From: Corylus avellana
Taxonomy: Eukaryota > Streptophyta > Magnoliopsida > Fagales > Betulaceae
Reading direction: 5' to 3'
DNA: 64,000 nucleotides
Assembly (NCBI RefSeq): GCF_901000735.1
Contig: NC_081543.1
Span: forward strand, 8,911,921-8,975,920
Shown: positions 11,212-21,441 of the stretch, in pieces
How the letters are laid out: each line of letters begins with the position of its first letter
How positions within the stretch are numbered: the stretch's first letter is position 1
Position numbers and translations under genes: made by a program
The notes under the pieces: model-generated
Told to the model about the DNA's origin: nothing
Databases searched by the model: none
What the model saw: the letters and a program-made list of their open reading frames with translations, nothing else

Positions 11212-12101
11212 GTCACAAAACCCACTATCGAACAAGGCAACACGCCAATCAAGAACAAAGGAACAAGCAATGCGCCAATCAACAACCCAAGTGGTAGAAA
11301 GATTCAAACTTCTTAGGAACTCAACTTGGTACAACAATGGTGAAGCATGAAAGAAAGCTTCACAACCATTAAGAAGGGGAAAACAGCGATGGCTTCCAAC
11401 CCAATCCTTCTTGGATCAACATAAAGAAGTAATCAACCTTCTCTAGTGAGTCTCCCTTCTGATTTTCGTGCTTGGAGGTCCAAACTTCCCAAAATGAGCA
11501 TCATTTTCTCTATATACAAAGAGAAGGGCAAACTTGTCATAAAGTTGAAAAGTCATTTTGGGGAACCAAACCAATCAAAGTAGCTTGACCATAACTTTTT
11601 CATCTGAGCTCCAAATGATGCCAACTCAACGACTCTTTCCCTGATATACAACTTTGTATCTAATGAGCTTCTTCAAATTCGGACGCTTGCTAGGTCAAAA
11701 ACAGCTTCAAACATTCTATAGAAACCAGTCATGTCCTAACGGGATTCGGCTCTCTCTGTTATGACGGGAATTGGGCAGTCACTTACTGTTTTCTCGTCAC
11801 ATGTCCCGTTATGATGCCCAAGTGATGGGAATTTCATTCCCAAGTGACCCAATCACTTCCAAGTGATGCCTAAGAGATGTTTGAGTGATGTCTGGGTGCC
11901 AGAACATTGTAGAACACTTCTGTAAACACATCCAATACTTTTCCAAAAGCAATATGAAGATAAATCAAGGAAGAAAAGCAAGATACCATGGAAACTGTAC
12001 CTCTCGTCTTAACGAGCATCCAAAGGAGAACGAAAACCTTCTTCGCGTCTTCATGAAAAAGCAGCTCTATTATGACGGAAAGAATAAATGTCTCCTCTCT
12101 G

Positions 12102-12136
<35 letters not shown>

Positions 12137-12189
12137 AATGCGCTGACCAAAAAGCTCTTGCCAGAGTCTCTAAGAATAAATTCATAAAA
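11212..12189. other. unclassified repeat-like sequence with (AT)n
   Basis: No gene seen. Repeated GTGATG / CCCAAGTGA words occur at about 11810-11890. A pure AT dinucleotide run lies at about 12103-12133. Confidence 0.4.
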
Positions 12190-12848
12190 CCTAAAACAAT
12201 GGGACGTTTCTTATCTCTTTGTTTGCTAACTTTCCTACAATATTGCATGCAGTTGCCCAATGTATTGAGACATTGTTGACCGATGATAAGTCTCAGTCAT
12301 TGACACATCAAAGCAACCTACATACAATATCTAAGTCTACAATTCCCTCAGGATTTATAATCAAAGTTGTAAGTAGTCTTTAAGGAGTTATTGTCTTTCC
12401 TTGTGGACAGTATTTTACTGAAAAACAACTCCTTGGCCTGTTCAGTGGCTTGGGGTCTCAGCACTTAACACATCAATCCCAGAGACGCTGCTTCACTTTA
12501 TCAAGGTAGATCAGTAAGATTCGATGTATAATAGTCCTACTCAAAATGGAATTGCCCCAGTTCCATATCGACTGTGAACATTCTATTTTAAAGATACAAG
12601 GATTATGGACTATGACCTTGTGTGATAACAAAGTTACTTACACCCATATCCATATTCAATGTCATCCAGAGAGCTTTCACATGCACAATATAATATGATG
12701 AACATTTATGATAATAAGCATGTGAAGAAATTTTATATCTCATATGCCCAAAAACAATTTTATCAGTGAATAAAACCTTTATTCATCACAAACATCTGAA
12801 AGTCAACATCGATATAAAATCACTGAGATTATGGGCATTATCCCAACA
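12190..12848 (-). mobile_element. copia LTR-like fragment
   Basis: On the minus strand the segment begins TGTTGGGATAATGCCCATAA at 12848, a typical start of dicot copia LTRs (TGTTGG...TGCCC). It runs to about 12190 without coding potential. It abuts a truncated repeat A copy at 12850, so one probably interrupted the other. Confidence 0.45.
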
Positions 12849-12849
12849 C

Positions 12850-13108
12850 TAACTTGCGCGCTCAAGCCCATTATTGGTGCACTCGAGCCTAAAGACCCTG
12901 CGCTCAAACTCATTTTGAGTGAGCTCAAGCCCATTGGCTCCAGCATCTCAAAAGGTCATGTTTTAAGCCTAAAATCAATGAAATTTCTTGTATTTTCCCT
13001 AAAAACCTAAAAACATGAAAACAACACAAAAACTAGTAATATAACGAGACTAAGGAATTAAAATATGTGAGTTAAGGGACTTGAATATGCAATATTCGAT
13101 GCTTATCA
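12850..13108 (-). mobile_element. repeat family A, copy 3 (5' part only)
   Basis: Starts TGATAAGCATCGAATATTGC at 13108 and carries the same GAGCGC / CTCGAG block as copy 1, then stops at the copia-like segment. Its start directly abuts hAT transposase sequence. Confidence 0.6.
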
Positions 13109-14285
13109 GTAAGTAAGGCATCCCATTTATTATCTTTATATTGTTGGATATATGCTTTAGTGGGTGAAATAAGATGCATGGCATTTAAAATGTCTTGAAA
13201 TTTAGATTGCAATTCTTAACATAGATAATCAATGATCGGCATAGTTTCTTTCAAAAGATGTAAAATGAAGACAAATTCAAATGAAGTCATTGCCTAATGA
13301 ACTGAGTCTGCTTCTACTCGTTGAGAAGTAGTAGTTCCCTCATCATTGATTTTAAGAATAACATCATATGTTGGATTGAAAAGTTTGATCAAGCTAGAAA
13401 TCGATCTCAACTAAGAACTCTAACGACTATCTCCAACCCATTGTAAAGTACCAATTTGATTAAGTCTCCTTCCGGTCTCAATCTCATTAATTTCAATCAT
13501 ATGAGCAATTTCAGCAGCTTGAGGAACCCTCAATTGTTCATTACGATTGCATTAAACACCAACAATATTAGCAATAGAACTCAATTTAGCAAAAAACTGA
13601 TGAACAGGAATAACTTATTTTGATGTCGTGACTAATGTCAACTGCAAACGATGTATGAAACAATGAATGTAGTAGGCATATGGACAATCATTTGAAACTA
13701 AATATTGCAACACATTCCACCCACCTCGCATGTTACTTACACCATCATATCTCTGCCCTCGAATGTTTTAAATGTCTACCTTATGATTATACAATATAGA
13801 ATACATCCTATTTTTTAGGGTTAATGCTATAGTATCAAGAACATGAACAAGCATAAAAAAAACATTCTCGTTCAAAGCCATTTTTGTCGACAAATGTTAA
13901 AACTATAGCCATTTGCTCCTTCAATGACTCATAACGAGCTTCATCAACAATTATGCAAAATTTTACATCACCAATTTCTTCACGAATTGTCTTCTTCACT
14001 TTGATTGAAAAATACATGTAAATTTCCTTTTGTATAATTGGTGATGTGTAATAAGCAATTTTTGGAGTTGCAACTATTACTTTAGCAATCTTTTCATTGT
14101 ATGAAACCACCATATCCAATATTTCAAGAAAATTTTCACAATTGGTTGAACTCACACTTTCATCCTGACCTTTAAAAGACTAAAAGCAACACCTTGAAAT
14201 GCAAGCACTCGAACAACATCAATTGAGGCTTTCAACTGCAGTAGATTGTTTGCAATTTGTTCAGAAGTGAAATTGTCAAGCACAT
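13109..14285 (-). pseudogene. hAT transposase pseudogene (DUF4371 / ZMYM-like), main part
   Basis: Reading the minus strand gives, in order, TSEQIANNLLQLKASIDVVR, NCENFLEILDMVV, VDEARYESLKEQMAIVL, then after frameshifts and stops RGQRYDGVSNMRG, NDCPYAYYIHCFIHRLQL, PQAAEIAHMIEINEIETGRR and MHLISPTKAYIQQ, ending at a WDALL-like sequence. This is the DUF4371 plus hAT catalytic region of the plant zinc-finger MYM/TTF-type transposases. Several in-frame stops make it inactive. The 5' portion continues beyond an LTR element at 16298-16372; the C-terminal dimerisation region is missing where repeat A begins. Confidence 0.88.
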
Positions 14286-14376
14286 TGATAAGCATCCGAG
14301 GTTGGATAGGGATGTGAGAGGGGATTTGAGAGCTTCTTTCGGGTAAGAGATACAACAACTCTTCACTTAGTTTAAG

Positions 14377-14600
14377 TGTTATTACTTTAAGCTTTATCTA
14401 CTTATATTTCTATTTAAAGACCATTTGGTTATTAATGAGAATCAGATAATAAATTAGTCAAATTGTGGTAGAAGAACATCACAATACTTCATTCAAGGTA
14501 GTAGAAGACCACAATTTGACTAATTTATTATCTGATTCTCATTAATAACCAAATGGCCTTTAAATAGAAATATAAGTAGATAAAGCTTAGAGTAATAACA
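14377..14600. repeat. 93-bp foldback (inverted repeat) with 38-bp loop
   Basis: Left arm 14377-14469 is the reverse complement of right arm 14508-14600 with only a few mismatches; the spacer is 14470-14507. The sister LTR (15916-16292) has only the right arm, so the left arm is a later inverted duplication. Confidence 0.88.
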
Positions 14601-14663
14601 CCTAAAATTCTAATATTCAAATTCAAATAAACTATAATTCTAATAACCTAATCTTAAGATTAA

Positions 14664-15056
14664 AAGAAAATTACAGTTTACCCCCTCAAAGTTGAGAGCG
14701 TTTTTCAATTCGAACATCAAAGTTTCAATTTTTGCAATCCACCCCCAAAGTTTCAAATTTTTGTAATTTGACCAATTTTATCCAAAACTTCCCATATTGC
14801 CCCTATTTTTTTTTTTTTTTTTTTATAAAAAAAAAAAAATTCAGGGTGGCTTTGGTCATCTAGTCATTTTTGCACCCCTAAAATTGTTTTTGTTTTCATA
14901 AAAAATAAAAATCAGGGGCAATATGGAAATTTTGGGATGATATTGGTCGAATTGAAAAAAATTGGAACTTTGTGGGGGTGGATTGCAAAAATTGAAACTT
15001 TGATGTTCGAATTGAAAAACGCTATCAACTTTGGGAGGGTAAACTGTAATTTTCCC
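14664..15056. mobile_element. MULE-type MITE, copy 1
   Basis: 393 bp, termini (A)AGAAAATTACAGTTTACC and GGTAAACTGTAATTTTCCC, with terminal inverted repeats of about 100 bp. A 9-bp target duplication TAAGATTAA is at 14655-14663 and 15057-15065. The sister LTR shows the empty site (TAATATTAA). 9-bp TSDs are characteristic of Mutator-like elements. Confidence 0.92.
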
Positions 15057-15564
15057 TAAGATTAAATAAACTAATACTAATTTAAATAATCTAATCCAAA
15101 TGAATTGGAATTGGATTCCAATTCAACTATTATCCTATGTAATCATAACATTTCCCTATCATTCCTATCCCCTTAAAAGGACCTTGTCCTCAAGGTTTGA
15201 CTAGATATAATTAGAAATTTAAACTAAATCAGTAGAGATCTATTTCTATAGCAGTCACAAGCAAACTTTCGTTAAGAGGTGACTTTACGGTTGCACGTTG
15301 AAAGACCATCCCAAGTGCTCCACTGCCTTTTATTTTTGTCTTCTTCATTTTCTTTTTCTGAACCAAACAAAGAAAATAAGACATTTTTTTTTCTCTCCTT
15401 CTAAACCATAAAATTAAGCGTCTTCGCCCAGCTGCGTACGGAAGCTGTGAAACTAGATAGATCGGCGGCTTGGGGAAGTGATGGTGCGGCGATCTACGCC
15501 TGGGCATGTTGGAGTGCGGCAGTGCATGAGGCTGAGGTATCAACTTGGTGGGGCGTCTTGCAGT

Positions 15565-15840
15565 CTAGTTGAATTTGGGTTGGCTTTTTCGTGGTTGACG
15601 GGGAAACCTTGGGGTTGTTGGGTTTGTGCCGGTTTGAGTTGCTGGTATAGGTGTTCTGATACTAATGATTTTTGGGGAGTGACGCTGGGCTGGGTGTGGA
15701 TTGCCAGGTGCTAAAATGATGTCAAGCCCGAACTGCTTGAAACACTCACTCATCCACTTGATCATCTGATCCTTAAACTCGAGAAGTGCATCCCGAATTG
15801 CTTCCAGTTGATCTGCACTCAAGGGGACTTTGGCAGACAT
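15565..15840 (-). CDS. short ORF in the non-autonomous LTR element (gag-leader-like)
   Basis: A 91-codon frame starting MSAKVPLSADQLEAIRDALL, positioned about 75 bp after the 5' LTR, where gag would begin. The first half is predicted to be helical and acidic/basic mixed (EAIRDALLEFKDQMIKWMSE); the second half is Pro/Thr-rich. No zinc knuckle, protease or polymerase follows. It may be a vestige of gag or simply chance; no function can be assigned from sequence. Confidence 0.5.
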   Translation of the reverse strand: MSAKVPLSADQLEAIRDALLEFKDQMIKWMSECFKQFGLDIILAPGNPHPAQRHSPKIISIRTPIPATQTGTNPTTPRFPRQPRKSQPKFN

Positions 15841-15901
15841 TGTTGGCTCTATGGTGGAAGACTGGTGGTGGTTTTGGGCGATTTTGAATGGGGATTCGAC
15901 T

Positions 15902-15913
15902 GCTCTGATACCA
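15902..15913 (-). promoter_or_regulatory. primer-binding site for initiator tRNA-Met
   Basis: The minus strand reads TGGTATCAGAGC immediately inside the 5' LTR end (CTTATCA). This is the standard priming site of many plant LTR retrotransposons. Confidence 0.85.
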
Positions 15914-15915
15914 AT

Positions 15916-16292
15916 TGATAAGTACCCGAGGTTGAGTAGGGATGTGAGATGGGATTTGACAGCTCCTTTCAAGTATGAGAAACCACAACTCTTCACTTAG
16001 GTAAAAGAACACTACAATACTCCACTCAGGGTAGGAGAAGACCACAATTTGACTAATTCATTATCTGATTCTCATTAATAACCAAATAGTCTTTAAATAG
16101 AAATACAAGTAGATAAAGCTTAAAGTGATAACACCTAAAGTTCTAATATTCAAATTCAAATAAACTCTAACTCTAATAACCTAATCTTAATATTAAATAA
16201 ACCAATACTACTTTAAATAATATAAGCCTAATGAAATGGAATTGGATTCCAATTCAACTATTATCCTATCTAATCAGAACATTTCCCTATCA
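15916..16292 (-). repeat. 5' LTR of the small LTR element
   Basis: 377 bp beginning TGATAGGGAAATGTTCTG and ending GGGTACTTATCA. It is the unexpanded reference for the enlarged 3' LTR. Confidence 0.88.
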
Positions 16293-16297
16293 CACAT

Positions 16298-16372
16298 TTT
16301 CTGTGTTGAGATTGATTCATCAAGTCTTTATATAACCTCTCAGCAATTCTATAAGGTGAATTGGGATCTTTT
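16298..16372 (-). pseudogene. hAT transposase pseudogene, 5' fragment
   Basis: The minus strand reads QKDPNSPYRIAERLYKDLMN then QSQHRK, the conserved stretch that precedes the DUF4371 region in TTF-type hAT transposases. Removing the LTR element and one CACAT copy brings it next to the main part at 14285, with a one-base frame shift. It is cut off at about 16372 by CACTA-like sequence. Confidence 0.8.
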
Positions 16373-18263
16373 TGATAATTGGTCGTCAGCGTCCACTTTT
16401 TGGTCAACGCTGATACTTTTTTATTTTGATTTATTTTTTTAATTTTAATTATTCTGATAAGGGGTCAATAGCGTCAACCCAAAGTGGATGTTGATGACAT
16501 GTTATTTGCATCAACTATTTTTAATTTGTTAGATATTTTTGTTTAAGTATTTGATTGGTTAATTTCGGTGACTAAATATATTTAAGTTGTTTACTTCGTT
16601 TTTAGAAGTTTTTGTAACACTTAGAGGAAGACAGTACTGCCCATTCGAAGTCTCGTTCGCTGCCCCGTTCGAATGCTACTATTCACTGAAGAAAACATGG
16701 GAGGTCAGGGTTGACTGTTTCCAACCCGTTCGAATGCCACTGTTCATGACACTATTCAAGGCATATGTACTGTTCATTAGAAGTCAGAGCTGACCGTTCC
16801 AAGGCCGTTCGAACGGTGGGTCACAGGAACTTGTAATATGATTATTTAATCATTGGATCCGTGCTAGGGTTTCATTTGACAGCCTAGAATCATGGCAGAT
16901 TCCATTCAGCAGAAATTAGTGGAAGCATGCAAGTATGGGAGCTTGTGAAGATTCCCACTCCGCAGGTATTAGTGGAAGCATGAAGATTTCCAATCAGCAG
17001 GAGTTAGTGGATAGCCTGTCAAAGCACTTCCAGTTGTGGAAGCACTGACCGTTCGAATGCTAAGGTCGGCTGTTCGAACGGTAGTGGTGACAGATTTTGA
17101 ATCTGCTTTTTAGAAAGCATGTCTTAGTGGAGATAGCCTGCCACCCACTTTCTGACAGCACATGGGCCTCTGACTGACAGCCTGACACCCACTACCAGCC
17201 TGTCACCCACTTCAAGATGCTCTGTTGAGCACTTCCAGCACGAGGAGCACTAGCTGTTCGGACGCCTAGTCTAACCGTTCGAATGCCCATCAGCAAATAT
17301 CATTTAATTAATGCTGACCTGTCCTTTTCTCATGAAGCTATAAAAATGGGACTTGGGCATTCGTTTTTCTTAAGCAAACTACAGAGAGTGTCAGCTCAAC
17401 TTGTGAGAGAAGCCTTAGTGCTTGAGTTTGTTTCATTGTATGCTAAGAGAGATTTTGTCATGTGCCATAGAGCCATAACTCTTTTAGAGTAATTGCTATT
17501 TTGTAACAGCAAGTGTTGTTGTTGATCATTTGTATTGTGTAATCAAATCTGGAGAAGAAGAAGCCTATCGGAAGGGTCCAGTAAAGGAGAATCACTTGAA
17601 AATGATTGTGAGCTAGAAAGACGAGTTGGAGGCTTGTTGATTTTTACAGAGCGAAGGACTTGCAAAGGGTTGTAAGTGTCCCCGTGTCTGTAATCTCTTG
17701 ATAATTTGTCTGATAGTGATGATCTTGGATTTGGCTGCCCTGTAGAGGTTTTACTTTTAGAATGGTTTCTAAAAGGTTTTTCTTTTCGTCACCAAAATAC
17801 TTGCGTCATATGCTTTATTGCTTTATATATATTTTGGTGAATGTTGATTGTTGCATGTGAATTTTAATTCCGCACATATTTTGTTAAACACCTATTCAAC
17901 CCCCCTACTAGGTGTATTTGGGAGTCTAGTGTATTTTCATAATTGACGCTAATAATAGGTCATTAGCGTCGATGTACTATGGTTCTTGAGAAAACACATC
18001 AGCGTCGACATTAACTTCAACACTGATAGATTATTATTAGTGTCGACAGTTGTCGATCCTAATAGTTAATTATCATCGCTAATTGTTTTCCTATCTCACC
18101 GTGCGACATAATTTCCCGCCAAGATATTAGTGTTGACGTATTAGCGTCAACCAAAAAGTGGACGCTAATACTAACGTGTTTTTAGCATTAGGGTCAAGTA
18201 TCAGGGTTGACTAAAAAGTAGACACTGATAAGGTCGCTGCTAAAGAGCAACTTTCTTGTAGTG
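16373..18263. mobile_element. CACTA (En/Spm-like) non-autonomous element, one end clear
   Basis: The right end at 18251-18263 is CTTTCTTGTAGTG, the inverse of the canonical CACTACAAGAAAG terminus. Subterminal regions on both sides (16373-16490 and 17945-18235) carry many copies of a word like GTCAGCGTCCACTTTTTGGT in both orientations, as expected of CACTA transposase-binding repeats. A matching CACTA terminus is not visible on the left, so that end is truncated or diverged. A solo LTR interrupts it. Confidence 0.75.
16527..17939 (+). mobile_element. 1.4-kb solo LTR (copia, SIRE/Maximus-like)
   Basis: 1413 bp, TGTTAG...TTTTCA, with a perfect 5-bp TSD TAATT at 16522-16526 and 17940-17944. The 3' portion contains CACCTATTCAACCCCCCTAC, a hallmark near the end of SIRE/Maximus-type copia LTRs. 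Several GTTCGAA(T/C)G words occur in the middle. The absence of internal sequence indicates LTR-LTR recombination. Confidence 0.88.
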
Positions 18264-18269
18264 ATACGA

Positions 18270-18530
18270 GTATGATGTTCATTACAAAGATTTTGTGAGT
18301 TTGTCTGTCTTGTAATTAATGTGGTTTATTTTTGAAGAGTTTGTCAAAAGGTTTCCAAATGGTCACCAAATTATTTGTGTTGATTGATTTACTGTTTTCA
18401 TTATATTTGGTTAATGTTTGTGTGGTTGTTAATTTTAAATCTCACATTATATTGGCATAGACCTATTCAACCCACTTCTAAGTGTTATTTGGAGTCTTGG
18501 GTTATATTTTTAGAGGAGATCCAGATGGTT
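18270..18530 (+). mobile_element. degraded copia LTR 3' end
   Basis: GACCTATTCAACCCACTTCT at about 18466, followed by GGAGTCTTGG, mirrors the end of the solo LTR at 17890-17939, and the preceding GTCACCAAATTATTTG also matches. The rest is too diverged to delimit. Confidence 0.5.
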
Positions 18531-18869
18531 GTGGCGAAGCTATGAAATTTCCATTTAAGAAAGGTGCCAAGGGATGTTGATGCTGAGAACGATGGAGATG
18601 TCGACAATTAGTAGCCAAGTACACCACACCACGTGACCATTTGACACAACATTTTGTTGGATAGGATTTGTATAGCTGGTGACCTAGACATTGTTTTTTT
18701 TTTTTATTATCTTATCATTTTAGTTGTGCGATGAGTCTTATTTTACAACCCATTACAGTCGTGTAAGGACACACTTTCACAGTCTTAACTTATTTATGAG
18801 TTTTCTAATTGTATTTGTGTTTAGCGATACATATTATAATATTTTTAAAAAAATGAAATCGAAATTTCG

Positions 18870-19560
18870 AAGACGGAATTTTTAGAAGGGAGAGAGATGT
18901 AATACCTCAAACAAAACACATAGTAATTTATACAAATAAAATCTAAAACACAAACAACTTTAATAATCAATGGAAAAATATTATTTATTGGAATAATAAT
19001 TGTAAGTGAAGAATATTCTTAAAGAAATAAAACTAATATTATAATAATGAGGAACAAACAATAAAATCTATATAGTATGAAAGGACCTAAATAATAATTA
19101 AAAGTATTAATAAATAACCAAAAATACTAAAATTCAGGTGGACGGTGGACCAATTGGTCAACACTTGAAGGGTAATTGATTGATGCCATGTCAACGCCTT
19201 ATCCACAGTTTCCGATAAATCAATACGAAATAATGATCGATCGGTGTGAGACCTACATGCAAAATAATGGATCCAAAACTTGGGAAAACACGGGGCTTTC
19301 ATTTTTAAAAATCCCAAAAACCCTAAAATACTCGTTTATTCGTCGAACCAGCAAATAATTGAGAGAAAGTGAGAGTGCATGTGTAGGAGCGAGAGAGAGA
19401 GAGAGAGTGGAGGATCAATTTTTATGGTGCTTTGAGGCTAAAGAAAGAGAATCCACACCACTAAGGAGTAAAATCCAAAACTTTAATATTTATTTCATAT
19501 TGTTTGAGTTTACTTTCGTTGATATGTTTTTTAGCATGCTAGATGTAGACTAAGCTTGGA
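18870..19560 (+). mobile_element. Ty3-gypsy 3' end: polypurine tract and LTR start
   Basis: GACGGAATTTTTAGAAGGGAGAGAGA runs into TGTAATACCTC at 18898. This layout (last codons, purine tract, then TGTAATACC) is typical of chromovirus gypsy elements. The upstream 18540-18870 carries no open frame, and the 3' end of the LTR was not located; 19560 is a guess. Confidence 0.5.
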
Positions 19561-21071
19561 AATGGGTTGTTTATGGAAAAAAAATTGGTGATTTTTTGAA
19601 CCACACGTAATTATGTGGATAATTAGGTGGTGGTTAAGTCAAGATCAATGTTATACTGCACACACACACAACTCATTTTGTGCGTTAATGTTGTTTGAAA
19701 ATATGATAACTTAGAGGTTTTATATTAAAGTTATAATTTCTAAGACTTAAATATGATCGAGGCTCGCCAAAGTAGATACATTTAACACCTTAGGACACAC
19801 CAGGAATGTGTAAATGGTAAAAACTTGGAAGCTTATGAAAAACAATAATACAATTTTGATCCTAAACAATGCAAATAACTATAGCAGTTATAAATATAAA
19901 TTAAAAAAATACTACAATAAATAATTATATAAAAAAAAAACCACAATCATTAAAATACCAAACACATCAACATAACAGTTTGTTGACAAAGAGAAAAACA
20001 TTTGACAACTCAAAATAAAAATCTCTCTAGAGCAGTCAAATCCAATAATCCATTACCAAGAATATTATTAGGACAAAGACACTTATAATCTTGTAACGCT
20101 AAGACTCTATGCTCAAGAGAGCTCCTCACTCACCTCCCTGTAACCAAACTCAGGAAATCAATCACTATAAAAAAATTTAGAGTACATGCATAGTAAACTT
20201 ATAAACCCTTATAACTTACAAAGATTATATGTATGTAGATAAATTCCTTGCTTGCCTCCTTGTCCTCATCAACTACAACTCTTCACTGACTAATTTTCTA
20301 TATATGATTTCCTTATCTACCTACCGATAAACTTTGAATGGTTGAATGAATGGTGAAGGTATGTGGTTTGAAACAAAACTCCAAAAGAGGTAAGGCAATA
20401 GAAACTCTTAACAATGGCTCTCTTAGAACAAAATAAAAGGTGAAGCTAAGAAACGTTACAAAATATTCTAAAGGCTTAGGCATAGCGTACAATAGACTAT
20501 CATCATCCTTATAAAAAGAAATGATGAAAAACCTATCTTTTGCAAGTGAAAAACACTTCAACATAGTGCAGAAAATCGCATAGTCTTAGGACTTGTAAAT
20601 GCACATTTAAGAAGCCTTTAGGGCACTTCGTTATAAAACTGTGAAAACTGAGCAGTGTTTGACAACTTGCTGATGATCTTCTTGACGGTGCTCTTAGGTA
20701 GTCTCTTGAAGTCTTTTATCACGCATCTTGTCAAGACAATATCGGACGGTAGTTCAAAACTTCATATTTCTAAGCCTAACTTTGTACACCAAAACACTAA
20801 ACCCTTGTTTTGATCACACAAATGAACTTATATCTAAAACCTAACATGTATGAAATTTGAAGAGTAAGGAGCTTTACTATTTAAGATGTCCAAACTTGGA
20901 TATTAGCATACGAGATAAGTAAATCGCCTATGAGAACGCCAAAACAATTTATTTGTTGAACATTAGTATTTTCATCAATGTAAATTGTACATTTTTTTGA
21001 CATACATGATTTATGTACACATATGTCGTAAGACCTAATATTTTGAAAAATGATAGATTAAAAATGTCTCC
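19561..21071. other. AT-rich repeat-like DNA
   Basis: No gene was seen. There is a (CA)n patch near 19659-19671 and similarity to 9680-9770 around 19978-20045. Confidence 0.4.
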
Positions 21072-21182
21072 AAGGGGTAGCTTAATCAGTTGGAGACTAC
21101 GCCTCATGAAACAGATGTTACTAATTCGAATCCTTCTTCCCCTTTCCTTCCCCTTATGCAGACATATAAACAAAAAAAAAAA
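21072..21182 (+). mobile_element. tRNA-derived SINE, copy 1
   Basis: Head GGGGTAGCTTAATCAGTTGG (A-box-like) and CTAATTCGAATCC (B-box-like) are spaced as in a tRNA promoter, followed by a pyrimidine-rich body and an A tail. It is the same family as 50569-50676. The short TSD is unclear (AAAATG on both sides). Confidence 0.72.
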
Positions 21183-21441
21183 TGCATTACTATTCACTGT
21201 AATTATTCATGAAATTTATTATGTTTTCATAATTGAAAATCCTAATGTACTTATGCCTATGGCGTACAATAATAGGAAAAAGAGCCGAAGAATATGAGGT
21301 ATGTCCATATTATTTTATATAGACTTGAAATGTGGCCCATTGTGAGTGGAACGTAATTTATCCTAAAGGGTTATTATGACCAGCATAACCATCCACATGT
21401 GGTGGTTACGCTTACAACAACATTAATTGCATGCCAACTAG

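Larger units (their letters stand above)
14286..15161 (-). repeat. 3' LTR of the small LTR element (enlarged)
   Basis: Same termini as the 377-bp 5' LTR, but expanded to 876 bp by a nested MULE-type MITE at 14664-15056 and by an inverted extra arm at about 14371-14469. Confidence 0.88.
14286..16292 (-). mobile_element. complete 2-kb non-autonomous LTR retrotransposon
   Basis: Minus-strand element flanked by a perfect 5-bp target duplication CACAT (14281-14285 and 16293-16297). The 5' LTR is 15916-16292 and the 3' LTR 14286-15161; both start TGATAGGGAAATGTT and end in CTTATCA. A primer-binding site matching TGGTATCAGAGC (tRNA-iMet type) lies two to three bases inside the 5' LTR, and a purine-rich tract (AAGGGGATAGGAA) precedes the 3' LTR. 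The internal region is only 754 bp and lacks pol, so it must be mobilised in trans. The 3' LTR is longer because it holds a 393-bp MITE plus a 9-bp TSD and an extra foldback arm of about 95 bp; subtracting these gives about 379 bp, close to the 377 bp of the other LTR. Confidence 0.9.

Noticed and set aside
12103..12133. AT repeat as a possible origin or matrix attachment site
   Set aside because: A simple dinucleotide microsatellite gives no evidence for such a role.
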